Shown: positions 1-8,553, counted from the first letter of the stretch. The stretch: DNA of 42,607 bases from Pseudobdellovibrionaceae bacterium (GCA_014378775.1 JACMMZ010000067.1:1-42607); one strand, 5' to 3'. Numbers and translations are program-made. Notes: generated by a model from the sequence alone, not told the origin.

Positions 1-2
1 AA

Positions 3-884
3 GTTGATGAAAATCGCATCAAACAAATTCTCCTTAATCTGATTGGAAATGCGATCAAATTTACAGAAAAAGGCTCTGTTCTGCTCAAAATCGAATACGA
101 TAGATTTTCTTCACCCCAGCCTTCAATGCTATTCAACGTGATCGACAGCGGTATAGGAATTTCGATGCAGTCACAATTAGATCTATTTCAAACATTTTCA
201 CAAATTGATGCTTCGTCAACTCGTCGGTACGGCGGGCTTGGTTTAGGACTGGCCCTGTCTTCTCGACTGGCTCAGCAGTTTGGCGGTGAAGTCAAACTCA
301 TTCAAAGTCAGGTGAATCATGGCTCTGATTTTCAACTCAGAATTCCCTGCGGGAATTTAAATACTTCGCACTGGTTGGGATTTATCTTTGAAGATCTCGG
401 TGCCGAAGGAGAATTGTTTCATGATTCAGCTCAGCTTGATCTCAATTCGCAAGTTCATTTGATCTCGCATACTCAGCCGATTGACATGACCCGGCACTTA
501 TCACTTGAAAATAAAAAAATTCTGGTTGTGGAAGATTCTCAAGACAATCAAGAAATTTTTAAATTTTTCTTATCTGCGGCCGGAGCCTTTCCCGAAATAA
601 GCAGCGACGGTGAAGATGCCGTGAAGAAAGTACTCAGCGATGATTACGATCTTATTCTTATGGATATTCAACTCCCCAAGATGGATGGATTAGAAGCGAC
701 TCGCCGCATACGAAATTCAGGTTACCATAAACCTATTATTGCACTCACCGCTCACTCTTCGGTGGAAGAAAAAAGTAATTGCTTCAAGGCCGGTTGCGTT
801 GGATTAATTACAAAACCTGTCACCCAAATGGCATTGATCAATAAAATAAAAAATATTCAAGAGGAATTTTATGTGGGTCGATGA
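3..884 (+). CDS. Hybrid sensor histidine kinase, C-terminal part (HATPase_c + REC), 5' truncated by window edge
   Basis: Frame open from nt 3 (VDENRIKQILLNLIGNAIKFTEKGS... N-box; DSGIGI G1 box; GGLGLGLALS G2 box) followed by a REC domain (ILVVEDSQDNQEI...LILMDIQLPKMDG...KPV). Confidence 0.93.
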   Translation, partial: VDENRIKQILLNLIGNAIKFTEKGSVLLKIEYDRFSSPQPSMLFNVIDSGIGISMQSQLDLFQTFSQIDASSTRRYGGLGLGLALSSRLAQQFGGEVKLIQSQVNHGSDFQLRIPCGNLNTSHWLGFIFEDLGAEGELFHDSAQLDLNSQVHLISHTQPIDMTRHLSLENKKILVVEDSQDNQEIFKFFLSAAGAFPEISSDGEDAVKKVLSDDYDLILMDIQLPKMDGLEATRRIRNSGYHKPIIALTAHSSVEEKSNCFKAGCVGLITKPVTQMALINKIKNIQEEFYVGR

Positions 885-969
885 TTGTGAAATTTTAGGA
901 CTTCAGTGGCGCCTATTTTCAATTGGTATGGACTGCGAGCCTTACACCCGTTTACAGCTCAAAATGTCT

Positions 970-984
970 TGGCATTGATGTTGC
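970..984 (+). promoter_or_regulatory. Candidate sigma-54 promoter P1 (TGGC-ATTGATG-TTGC)
   Basis: Exact -24 GG / -12 GC spacing (TGGC-N7-TTGC), 52 nt upstream of ATG 1037. Confidence 0.75.
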
Positions 985-1036
985 TAAATATAGTATGTAA
1001 CATGCATTTTGTCACAATGACATAAAAGGGGAAAGT

Positions 1037-1561
1037 ATGAATTCAATACCAATGAACAATATGGTTTTACCATTCAATCAGTTCAATAACTTGCTGCAAG
1101 CTTCAACTCGCACATTCAAAAGTTTTAAAAAAACTAAAAGGATTTTAATGATCGAAGACGATTCGGATATGTCTGATGTCCTATCTTATTCGCTCAAAAT
1201 AAAATTTAATTGTCATATTGATGTCGCCCAGGATCCGTTTGAAGCGATGAATATGATGGCAGATAAATTTTACGATATGATTATTCTCGACTGGCAGCTT
1301 CCGGGTTTAAACGGAACAGAAACACTGGCTCAAGCTGAAACCTTATTGCGCCTCGAACCCGGTCTACCTATTCAGTGGGACCGTGCTAAAGTCCCCGTAG
1401 TTATTTTATCCTCAGCAAAAAAAAATGAATGCCTCCCGCGCCGCACGAAACATTTTAATTACGTAGGTTTTATCACTAAAGCTCAACCTTTAGAAATGAT
1501 CGTAGATGCCCTAGGTGAACTAATTGAGCACGGAAAATCTTACCAGTATCAAACAGCTTAG
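1037..1561 (+). CDS. Stand-alone response regulator receiver (REC) protein
   Basis: ILMIEDDSDM...MIILDWQLPGLNG...VVILSS...FITKAQP REC signature; RBS aaaggggaaagtATG. Confidence 0.9.
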   Translation: MNSIPMNNMVLPFNQFNNLLQASTRTFKSFKKTKRILMIEDDSDMSDVLSYSLKIKFNCHIDVAQDPFEAMNMMADKFYDMIILDWQLPGLNGTETLAQAETLLRLEPGLPIQWDRAKVPVVILSSAKKNECLPRRTKHFNYVGFITKAQPLEMIVDALGELIEHGKSYQYQTA

Positions 1562-1584
1562 TCCGAATCAATTTCTATCTTTCA

Positions 1585-1622
1585 AAGCCGTTATCTAAGT
1601 GGTCATAAGACCACGACGGCTC
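1585..1622 (+). other. Interrupted hairpin downstream of the REC gene (agccgt...gtggtc-ataa-gaccac...acggct)
   Basis: Two nested inverted repeats; no T-tract follows. Confidence 0.4.
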
Positions 1623-1843
1623 ATTCAATATGACTTAATCACACTTTCACATCAAAAAATAAATTCTGCAGATTTTTAAAAGCTAAATCATTACCGATGA
1701 TGCCTGTAACAGGTTTTATCGGGAATTCTTCGTGTCGCATTTTGCCTCGCGACTGGTGTACCATTTTTCTCACGTTTTCAATGCGGTTTGAATCAGTTCT
1801 TCGTGAGAATATTTAGTGGTTTATTAAAGCATGAACCAATTCA

Positions 1844-1858
1844 TGGCCTTCCAATTGC
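1844..1858 (+). promoter_or_regulatory. Candidate sigma-54 promoter P2 (TGGC-CTTCCAA-TTGC)
   Basis: Exact TGGC-N7-TTGC, 58 nt upstream of ATG 1917. Confidence 0.75.
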
Positions 1859-1916
1859 TTTCTTTATGTTTATCGAGACAAGAGTTTCAATAACAATGAC
1901 AAAAGGAGAAAACCAA

Positions 1917-2054
1917 ATGAAAAATAAAAAGATGAGTGCCGCTACCAACAAACCGCAACAAACACCGCCTGTAAGTAAAAACTTAGGAACAAAGCAAACT
2001 CAACCGCCGACGACTTCAGCTGAAACAGCGGTTAAACCAAAAAACACAAAATAA
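1917..2054 (+). CDS. Small Pro/Thr/Lys-rich, probably disordered protein (45 aa)
   Basis: Start placed at ATG 1917 after aaaggagaaaacca; the upstream part of the listed ORF overlaps promoter P2. Confidence 0.65.
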   Translation: MKNKKMSAATNKPQQTPPVSKNLGTKQTQPPTTSAETAVKPKNTK

Positions 2055-2079
2055 ATATCTATTTATACAAAGGAACATT

Positions 2080-2373
2080 ATGGAAAATTCAGGAACGTAC
2101 ACTGGCAAGTCACCAAAAGATTCTTATAACAACGCAGCTTCAAAAGTTGACGGATATTCCAACTCGGTAGCTACCGGCGCTGAACGCGTATGGGAGAAGG
2201 CTAAAGATGTGGAAAAAACATTAGCGACGCGGTATCAATCGGTTAAAGAGATGGCTCTGGACGGGTACGATACAACGACAGAGGTTGTAAGAAAGTACCC
2301 TATGTCAACCCTAGTTGCCGCAACGGCGACAGGGTTATTTGCGGGGCTTTTGTTAGCGCGCCGAAAAAAGTAA
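2080..2373 (+). CDS. DUF883 / ElaB-YqjD-like membrane-anchored protein
   Basis: Helical N-terminal region, then C-terminal TM with small residues (STLVAATATGLFAGLLLARRKK); RBS aaaggaacattATG. Confidence 0.75.
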   Translation: MENSGTYTGKSPKDSYNNAASKVDGYSNSVATGAERVWEKAKDVEKTLATRYQSVKEMALDGYDTTTEVVRKYPMSTLVAATATGLFAGLLLARRKK

Positions 2374-2395
2374 AATTTTTGAGGTCTGCTCGGTT

Positions 2396-2431
2396 AAAAG
2401 GCTGTGAAATTTATTTCACAGCCTTTTTTTT
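2396..2431 (+). terminator. Intrinsic terminator
   Basis: ggctgtgaaat-tt-atttcacagcc stem followed by T8. Confidence 0.9.
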
Positions 2432-2528
2432 AGTGATAAATATTGGGGAAATTTTCACCCGAGTAAAATTTATTGTCCTATTCTGACCCGTAACCAAGTC
2501 TGAAAGCTTATTTGTCCGAGTACAAGCA

Positions 2529-2543
2529 TGGCCCTGGGATTGC
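2529..2543 (+). promoter_or_regulatory. Candidate sigma-54 promoter P3 (TGGC-CCTGGGA-TTGC)
   Basis: Exact TGGC-N7-TTGC, 55 nt upstream of ATG 2599. Confidence 0.78.
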
Positions 2544-2598
2544 AAAACTTTGACTTATTAAGAGATTCACAAACCCATCACATCAAGGAGATCTATTT

Positions 2599-2781
2599 AT
2601 GGTACGCGCAGCTATTTCGTTTTTTATCATCGCTCTGGTCGCCTATTTTCTAGGAGCGAACAGTATCGCCGGAGTTTCCATTGAAGTCGGTAAAATACTT
2701 TTGATTGTCTTCTTAGTACTATCGGTTATTTCATTTCTGGTCGCCGCAGTTACGGGAAAAAATCCACGTCAATTACCTTAA
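2599..2781 (+). CDS. DUF1328 (YtjA-like) small membrane protein
   Basis: 60 aa, two TM, MVRAAISFFIIALVAYFLGANSIAGVSIEVGKILLIVFLVLSVISFL; RBS aaggagatctatttATG. Confidence 0.85.
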   Translation: MVRAAISFFIIALVAYFLGANSIAGVSIEVGKILLIVFLVLSVISFLVAAVTGKNPRQLP

Positions 2782-2815
2782 TTACTAAAAATTTTATTTA
2801 ACAAAGGAGAACACT

Positions 2816-3073
2816 ATGAATTCATCAAACGAAAATATGATCAAAGGAAAATGGTTAGAAATCAAAGGCGATGTCCAAAAAGCCTGGGGAAAGCTAACTG
2901 ACGACGAACTCGAGAAAACTAAAGGTGATATGAAGTCCATCGGAGGCTTGATCCAGCAAAAATACGGACAAGAACAAGGTGCGTACGGTCAAAAACTTGA
3001 AGAAATCTTTAAGCGTTTTAAATCTGACAAAGAAAATACCGTTGACTCTATTAAAACTTCGCTCAAAAAATAA
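2816..3073 (+). CDS. CsbD-like stress protein
   Basis: MIKGKWLEIKGDVQKAWGKLTDDELEKTKGD CsbD pattern; RBS aaaggagaacact. Confidence 0.9.
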   Translation: MNSSNENMIKGKWLEIKGDVQKAWGKLTDDELEKTKGDMKSIGGLIQQKYGQEQGAYGQKLEEIFKRFKSDKENTVDSIKTSLKK

Positions 3074-3083
3074 GGAATAAATT

Positions 3084-3368
3084 ATGAATAACCTAACAAC
3101 TGATAAAATGAACAAAGTTAACAATGTCGCGAACAGCTTACTTAACAAAATTCCCGCATCACCGGATCAAATCGAAAACATGGTTCACCGTGTTGGCGAA
3201 AAAGCTGGTGAATTAACATCAAGTTTCACGCAAAAGGCCACTGACACGTTAGATAATAGTCGTGAATACGTGAAGGCTAACCCGGTTAAAGGCGTCGCTA
3301 TTGCTGCTGTCGCCGGCATTGCTGTTGGAAGTTTGTTAACTTTGATGTTCAGCCGCAAGGAACATTAA
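3084..3368 (+). CDS. DUF883 / YqjD-like membrane-anchored protein (second copy)
   Basis: Amphipathic helix plus glycine-rich C-terminal TM (NPVKGVAIAAVAGIAVGSLLTLMFSRKEH). Confidence 0.75.
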   Translation: MNNLTTDKMNKVNNVANSLLNKIPASPDQIENMVHRVGEKAGELTSSFTQKATDTLDNSREYVKANPVKGVAIAAVAGIAVGSLLTLMFSRKEH

Positions 3369-3385
3369 TCGTCTGTATGAGATGC

Positions 3386-3428
3386 AAAAAAAGGTAGGAT
3401 TTCTTAAATGGAGTCCTACCTTTTTTTT
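3386..3428 (+). terminator. Intrinsic terminator
   Basis: aaaaaaggtagga...tcctacctttttttt. Confidence 0.88.
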
Positions 3429-3440
3429 ATGGAAGGTCCT

Positions 3441-3800
3441 ATGAGTATCAAAAATTTTGCTTCGGCTCTTATTGTCAAAGTTATTGTCGGTCTCGTATTA
3501 GTCGCAACAACAGTGATTTCCATCGTTCACTTTTTACAGCTTTATCACGAATACCTCACGCAATTCTCCAACGGGGCTCTGATTGAAACTTCAACCTATT
3601 CCGTGATCCTCATCGGTTCTGTCGTCGGTCTTTATTTTCTGCTCATTGATAAAAACGAAAAAAAATCAGAAAAATCTATTTCATCTTTGGTGGCCGCAAT
3701 TCCATTAAGCATGAATGTTGAATCTCTGGGCTTGCAATTTTTAGACGGATTTATGAATGGTCTGACCAAGAAGAAAACAAACAATCCTACTACATTCTGA
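3441..3800 (+). CDS. Hypothetical small integral membrane protein
   Basis: Two TM segments; start moved to ATG 3441 (MSIKNF) because the upstream part of the listed ORF lies in the terminator. Confidence 0.65.
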   Translation: MSIKNFASALIVKVIVGLVLVATTVISIVHFLQLYHEYLTQFSNGALIETSTYSVILIGSVVGLYFLLIDKNEKKSEKSISSLVAAIPLSMNVESLGLQFLDGFMNGLTKKKTNNPTTF

Positions 3801-5124
3801 TATTTTTAATGAACAGAATTTGTCTGTAAATCAGGAAAAAACTGATGATGAAAAATGGAGTTCCGGGCATTATCGGTAAAATTGCACCGATCACTCCTAA
3901 TAAGAAAAAAACCGCTGCCCCGCACAACCTGATCAGACTATAGAATTTATTTTTATTGTTATCTTCTTGGTAGGTTAAGGTCACAGACATGTTAGCCACA
4001 ATGGATAAAAGAATATAAAACATAAATCGTAAGCATTTAATTCGGAAAGTCGAATTTTTTGAAAAGTTGTCCCAATTTATTTTTTCACAACCGGTCTCAA
4101 TAAGATTATTCAAAACACGATCCCACTCTGCCGTGACCGGAGTGGATAATACATCAATATTCATTTCAAGATTTTGCTGATAACTTGTATAATTCAAATT
4201 AAATGATCCGACGGTCGCAAAATGGCCATCGACCGTTGCCATTTTTCCATGAAGAACGGAATTCTTCCATTGATAAATTTCGACATTGCGTTTTAGAAAG
4301 TAAGCATACAAATATTCTGAGGCTAAAATATAACTAGGCCAGTCCGAAATCCGCGGAAGAATTAAGCGAACTTTGACGCCCCTTTTTGCTGCCGCCACCA
4401 GTTGTTTTTTAAATTTAGCACGTGGAAAAAAGTAGGCATTCACAATCGTGATTTCACTTTGAGCCTGATTAATGAGTTTGGAATAGGTCTGAGCTATTTG
4501 CCACCGGCGATAAACCCAATCATTTATTGATATTCTTAATACGACATCACTTAATCGGGTCTGAGCGACAACTTGCGGGATTTTCGCCAGCTGCAATTTT
4601 TTTCCAAAAGATTTTTTGAACAGGGATTGGCCGTAACGAGTTAATTCGATGACCACGGGTCCCTGCAAATCAACGGCGAAATCAAGCTGGTGAGGCGACT
4701 GCGGAACATGTTTATAATTGGAATTAGTGACGTTAATTCCTCCGACCAGACCGTGCTGGGCATCAACTAAAAGAAGCTTATGGTGAAGCCGCCGTCCAAC
4801 TCTCAATAATCCCTTGTAAGTAAAAACATTGAACCTTTGAAACATGACCGAATTTTGACGAAGTGATTCTTCATCCAGCGCACTGAAATTTCTAGATCCG
4901 ATGTTATCTATCAAAACGCAAACTTGAACGCCTCGTTGAGCCGCCCGAATCAGGGCCGCATGTACGTGCGATCCAAATTCATCCATTTCAAAAATATAGG
5001 TTTGAAGATGAATCGATGTTTGAGCTCCATCAATCAACTGGATGTAGTAATTGAAATAATCAGGACCTTCAATCAAAAGATTGACTGCTGTACCTCGGGT
5101 GGATTGAGGCAAATTATGTTGCAT
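3790..5124 (-). CDS. Cardiolipin synthase / phospholipase D family protein with C-terminal DUF454-like membrane tail
   Basis: Two PLD HKD motifs (HHKLLLVDAQHGLVGGINVT; LHGKMATVDGHFATVGSFNLN); C-term FFLLGVIGAILPIMPGTPFFIISFFLIYRQ. Start MQHNLPQ chosen to reduce overlap with the upstream gene. Confidence 0.9.
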   Translation of the reverse strand: MQHNLPQSTRGTAVNLLIEGPDYFNYYIQLIDGAQTSIHLQTYIFEMDEFGSHVHAALIRAAQRGVQVCVLIDNIGSRNFSALDEESLRQNSVMFQRFNVFTYKGLLRVGRRLHHKLLLVDAQHGLVGGINVTNSNYKHVPQSPHQLDFAVDLQGPVVIELTRYGQSLFKKSFGKKLQLAKIPQVVAQTRLSDVVLRISINDWVYRRWQIAQTYSKLINQAQSEITIVNAYFFPRAKFKKQLVAAAKRGVKVRLILPRISDWPSYILASEYLYAYFLKRNVEIYQWKNSVLHGKMATVDGHFATVGSFNLNYTSYQQNLEMNIDVLSTPVTAEWDRVLNNLIETGCEKINWDNFSKNSTFRIKCLRFMFYILLSIVANMSVTLTYQEDNNKNKFYSLIRLCGAAVFFLLGVIGAILPIMPGTPFFIISFFLIYRQILFIKNIRM

Positions 5125-5872
5125 GGGTTTTAACTTCGCAGAAAAGAGGTAGATGATCGGAAAAATGATTTCCTTCAACTTGTGGCAGCGTGTAGGAATG
5201 GACGATTTTTAGATTTTTGACATAAATACGGTCCAGACTGAGCATCGGTAATCCTGCCGGAAAAGTCTTAGCGTACATACCGTGTTGACCTTTATAAACT
5301 TCGGTCATGTTCATTTCTTTTTCCATAACCATTGAAGCTTGCTTGTTCCAGTCATTAAAATCACCCGCCAGGATCAAGGGGGCATCGTCGGGAATTTTTA
5401 AATTTTCAATATATTTTTTAATCATTTGGTACTGCTTTTTGCGACCACTATGAAGTAAATCAAGATGAACACAAATCACGTAAACGCTTTGACTTTTATC
5501 CTTGAGCTGAATCTGGCAACACAATAACCCTCGTTGCTCCATAAAATTTGTAGAAATATTTTTTTGCTCCCAACTGAGAATGGGATAATGGCTTAGAATA
5601 AGATTGCCATGATGACCATAATCAAAAACAGCATTTTTGGCGTAAGAATAATGTGGCCAAACAGAATCAGCGATGTATTCAAATTGTTCATCGATGAGGC
5701 CTTTTTTTTTATATTTATTGCTTTGACCGACGACTTCCTGCAAAAGCACAATATCGGCATGAGACATTTGAATTAAATTTTTGATGTCTTTAAGGAAATA
5801 ATTTTTTTTATTCCAATCAAAGCCTTTGTGTATATTGTATGTTAATACTTTAAGTTGCATATCTTCATACAA
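5114..5872 (-). CDS. Endonuclease/exonuclease/phosphatase family protein (YbhP-like)
   Basis: LTYNIHKGFDWNKK...ADIVLLQEV...LILAGDFNDWN...HFSDHLPLFCEV EEP motifs; upstream of and overlapping the cls-type gene as in E. coli ybhP-clsB. Confidence 0.9.
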   Translation of the reverse strand: MYEDMQLKVLTYNIHKGFDWNKKNYFLKDIKNLIQMSHADIVLLQEVVGQSNKYKKKGLIDEQFEYIADSVWPHYSYAKNAVFDYGHHGNLILSHYPILSWEQKNISTNFMEQRGLLCCQIQLKDKSQSVYVICVHLDLLHSGRKKQYQMIKKYIENLKIPDDAPLILAGDFNDWNKQASMVMEKEMNMTEVYKGQHGMYAKTFPAGLPMLSLDRIYVKNLKIVHSYTLPQVEGNHFSDHLPLFCEVKTHAT

Positions 5873-5874
5873 TC

Positions 5875-6408
5875 CTACTTTTTCATAAAGATCATGACAA
5901 TACTTTTGGAAGCTTGGGCTTCGTTATCAAATAATCCCGTCTGATCAGCCGTCGGGGCTGCCCCGGCCATTTCGGTCGTTTTCTTTACTTTTTCAGTCTG
6001 GGTATGGAATAATTTTTGTAAGGCGTTCGGTCTTTCAGTCATGTTGTAAGTCGCGACATCGGAGACTCTCAGGCCTTTTAAAAAAGATTTTACGTCAGAT
6101 AATCTTTTTTTGGCAAGCTTAACATCTTCGCGGCTTTGTTTACCGGATGTAGACGGATATTCTTTATCCGACCAAGCCAAAATTTTAACTTCGGCTATTT
6201 GTCCGGCCCGCTGGGCCTCTTGGACAGCCGATCTTAATTCGTCTTTATATGTTTGAGTTAAAGCCGAGCTGGTTTTTTCGAAAGTTATTTCTTTGATCTG
6301 AGAAGCTCCCAGCAAAAGACCCGCGTCCTGACTGTTGGTCCAAGCCGATGCTTGCAAAGCTCCCAAAAAAGTTAAAGCAAATACAATTCGTAAAAAATAA
6401 TTTTCCAT
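5875..6408 (-). CDS. Secreted OmpA-like (peptidoglycan-associated fold) protein
   Basis: Signal peptide (MENYFLRIVFALTFLGALQASA) and OmpA_C-like region (ITFEKTSSALTQTYKDELRSAVQEAQRAGQIAEVKILAWSDKEYPS...AKKRLSDVKSFL). Confidence 0.6.
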   Translation of the reverse strand: MENYFLRIVFALTFLGALQASAWTNSQDAGLLLGASQIKEITFEKTSSALTQTYKDELRSAVQEAQRAGQIAEVKILAWSDKEYPSTSGKQSREDVKLAKKRLSDVKSFLKGLRVSDVATYNMTERPNALQKLFHTQTEKVKKTTEMAGAAPTADQTGLFDNEAQASKSIVMIFMKK

Positions 6409-6448
6409 AATTTTCTCCTTTGCCTTTACAAGACATATTCCAATTGGT

Positions 6449-6463
6449 GCAAGCCTGAAGCCA
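6449..6463 (-). promoter_or_regulatory. Candidate sigma-54 promoter P5 (minus strand TGGC-TTCAGGC-TTGC)
   Basis: Plus strand gcaa-gcctgaa-gcca; exact spacing, 40 nt upstream of ATG at 6408. Confidence 0.75.
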
Positions 6464-6483
6464 AAGTAAAAGATAGAATCAAA

Positions 6484-7899
6484 CTACATCATCATCGATG
6501 TATCTGGATGTGCGTTATTATCAATTTCTCGCAACCGACGATACAATGTTTTACGATCTATTTTTAAATCTTTAGCAGTTTTCTCTTTGACCCCATGATT
6601 CAGCTTAAGGATATGCTGAACATACTTATTAACCAATTCATCTACGGTCAAAATTTTTGATTCACCAACAGTCGGGAACTGAAACTGTGCCTTATCCGTT
6701 TCAACTTCGGTGGTTTGAGCCAAAGTCACCACATCATCATATTGAATCACATTTTGATTCGAAAGCACCACGGCACGCTCAATCGTGTTCTCGAGTTCGC
6801 GCACATTTCCCGGCCATTTATTATTCATCAAATACTCTAAAGCTTCCTTACTCAGCTGCTTTATAGCTGTTCCGTTCGTCACAGAAAATTTTCGGATGAA
6901 AAATTCAGACAACGGAAGAATATCTTCTTTTCTCTCGCGAAGTGGTGGAATTCCTATCGGGATTACATTTAAACGGAAGAATAAATCTTCGCGAAAGTTT
7001 TTATTTAGGATCTCTTGCTTTAAATTTTTATGAGTCGCGGATAAAATGCGAACATCAATCGGCTTATACTGATTTTCACCCACCCGCTTGATTTTTTTCT
7101 CTTGAAGGACGCGCAAAAGCTTGGCTTGCAAAGGTAAGGACATATCGCCGATTTCGTCTAAAAACAAAGTGCCGCCCTCGGCTTCTTCAAACAATCCACG
7201 GCGCTTTTCTGCGGCTCCAGTAAAGGATCCCTTAGCATGACCAAATAATTCAGATTCGAGTAAATTTTCTGGAATAGCCGAACAATTTATAGCGATAAAA
7301 GGTTCTTTTTTACGAGGACCCATGGCGTGAATGGCTTTGGCGATGACTTCTTTACCCGTTCCACTTTCACCGGTAATTAAAATATTAGCAGTTGATTTAG
7401 CAACCCTCCGAGCTAAATCGAGAGCGTTTCTTAAGCCTTGGCTTTTACCAACGACACCTTCAATACTGGTTTGCCCCGCTTGCAATTGAACCACGCTTTT
7501 GAGCGTGGTGTTTTCTTCTTTTATTTTATTTAAGAAAAGTGCGCGCTCTACTGAAACTAAAAGCTGCGGAAAATGCAAAGGTTTAACCACAAAGTCGTAG
7601 GCTCCAGCTGCAATAGCTTCAACCGCAATTTCTACTTTTTTATTTGCCGTGATTAATATGATCGGCAACGAGTTTCCGGCCATTTTCATACGCTGGGTGA
7701 ATTCAATTCCTGAAAGTCCTGGCATCATCAGATCGGTAATGATCACATCGGGATCCACTTTGTTTTGATTAATATCATCTAGTGCTTTTGCGGCGTCACC
7801 GTAAACTAAAAGTTCGTAGTCACGCACGCGGAAGAAGCTTGAAATAAGATCTTGGGTATCTAAGTCGTCGTCGATAATAAGAATTTTTGCTTTTTTCAT
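6484..7899 (-). CDS. NtrC-family sigma-54-dependent response regulator (REC-AAA+-Fis HTH)
   Basis: REC ([11 protein letters not shown]...[11 protein letters not shown]), Walker [15 protein letters not shown] loop, [10 protein letters not shown]-terminal HTH ([22 protein letters not shown]). Confidence 0.97.
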   Translation of the reverse strand: MKKAKILIIDDDLDTQDLISSFFRVRDYELLVYGDAAKALDDINQNKVDPDVIITDLMMPGLSGIEFTQRMKMAGNSLPIILITANKKVEIAVEAIAAGAYDFVVKPLHFPQLLVSVERALFLNKIKEENTTLKSVVQLQAGQTSIEGVVGKSQGLRNALDLARRVAKSTANILITGESGTGKEVIAKAIHAMGPRKKEPFIAINCSAIPENLLESELFGHAKGSFTGAAEKRRGLFEEAEGGTLFLDEIGDMSLPLQAKLLRVLQEKKIKRVGENQYKPIDVRILSATHKNLKQEILNKNFREDLFFRLNVIPIGIPPLRERKEDILPLSEFFIRKFSVTNGTAIKQLSKEALEYLMNNKWPGNVRELENTIERAVVLSNQNVIQYDDVVTLAQTTEVETDKAQFQFPTVGESKILTVDELVNKYVQHILKLNHGVKEKTAKDLKIDRKTLYRRLREIDNNAHPDTSMMM

Positions 7900-8253
7900 T
7901 TGTTTATCCTTTTGAGGAAGCTCTTACGAGCGTATTGTGTGTATTTTTGCCCCGTTAACACTGTAGCCAATTTTCAGCTTTTTTCAAATATTTTTTGATT
8001 TTTGATTATAAACGGGGTGAAAACGGTACACTTAGTCTGTTATTTAAGCATAATTAAACTTATTAACGCTTTAAAAAGAATCAAGTGATTTTAACAATAT
8101 TTTTATTAAATTCGCAGGCGAGACTTTCATTTCAATAAATGACAACCAGATGATGTCGGCAAAAGGTGAGATATATTTCCCGTGCTTTGGATTTCCTCCA
8201 CACTAAAATGCCCCCCCAAACCTGCTCCACCCCATCAGGCTAATCAACAGGGG

Positions 8254-8268
8254 TGGCACTTCGATTGC
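8254..8268 (+). promoter_or_regulatory. Candidate sigma-54 promoter P4 (TGGCAC-TTCGA-TTGC)
   Basis: Near-consensus TGGCAC-N5-TTGC, 52 nt upstream of ATG 8321. Confidence 0.82.
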
Positions 8269-8320
8269 TTTATCTAGCATGTTATCATATCGACAAATAG
8301 TAATTAACAAGGAGTTCACT

Positions 8321-8542
8321 ATGGATAATTCCCCTCGCAAAAATACCCCTTCTGATAGTGCACCGAATCCAGACTCACATGTGAAACCAAGCGATACAGA
8401 CAAGGTTAAGCCGACCCCTGAAGTACCTGAAAGAGTCGCGAGCCAGCCCGAAGTTGACCAGGACCCGGCGCACCACCCTGAGCCGGAGCTTCCAAATGAG
8501 CTTTACAACGAAACTTTACCACCAGATACTCGTGTAATATAA
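8321..8542 (+). CDS. Small Pro/Glu/Asp-rich disordered protein (73 aa)
   Basis: Start placed at ATG 8321 after acaaggagttcact; composition P, E, D, S. Confidence 0.65.
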   Translation: MDNSPRKNTPSDSAPNPDSHVKPSDTDKVKPTPEVPERVASQPEVDQDPAHHPEPELPNELYNETLPPDTRVI

Positions 8543-8553
8543 AGTGAGGCTAC

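Noticed and set aside
871-978. 35-aa sORF (MWVDDCEILGLQWRLFSIGMDCEPYTRLQLKMSWH) overlapping the kinase end, with RBS-like gaggaattttATG
   Set aside because: Its 3' end runs into the P1 promoter element and nothing about the peptide is recognisable; could be chance. Kept only as a note.
2894-3148. 84-aa minus-strand ORF over the csbD-like gene
   Set aside because: Antisense to two strongly supported small CDSs with good RBSs.
6657-7033. Plus-strand ORFs inside the sigma-54 activator gene
   Set aside because: Antisense to a clear NtrC-family CDS, with low-complexity unrecognisable peptides.
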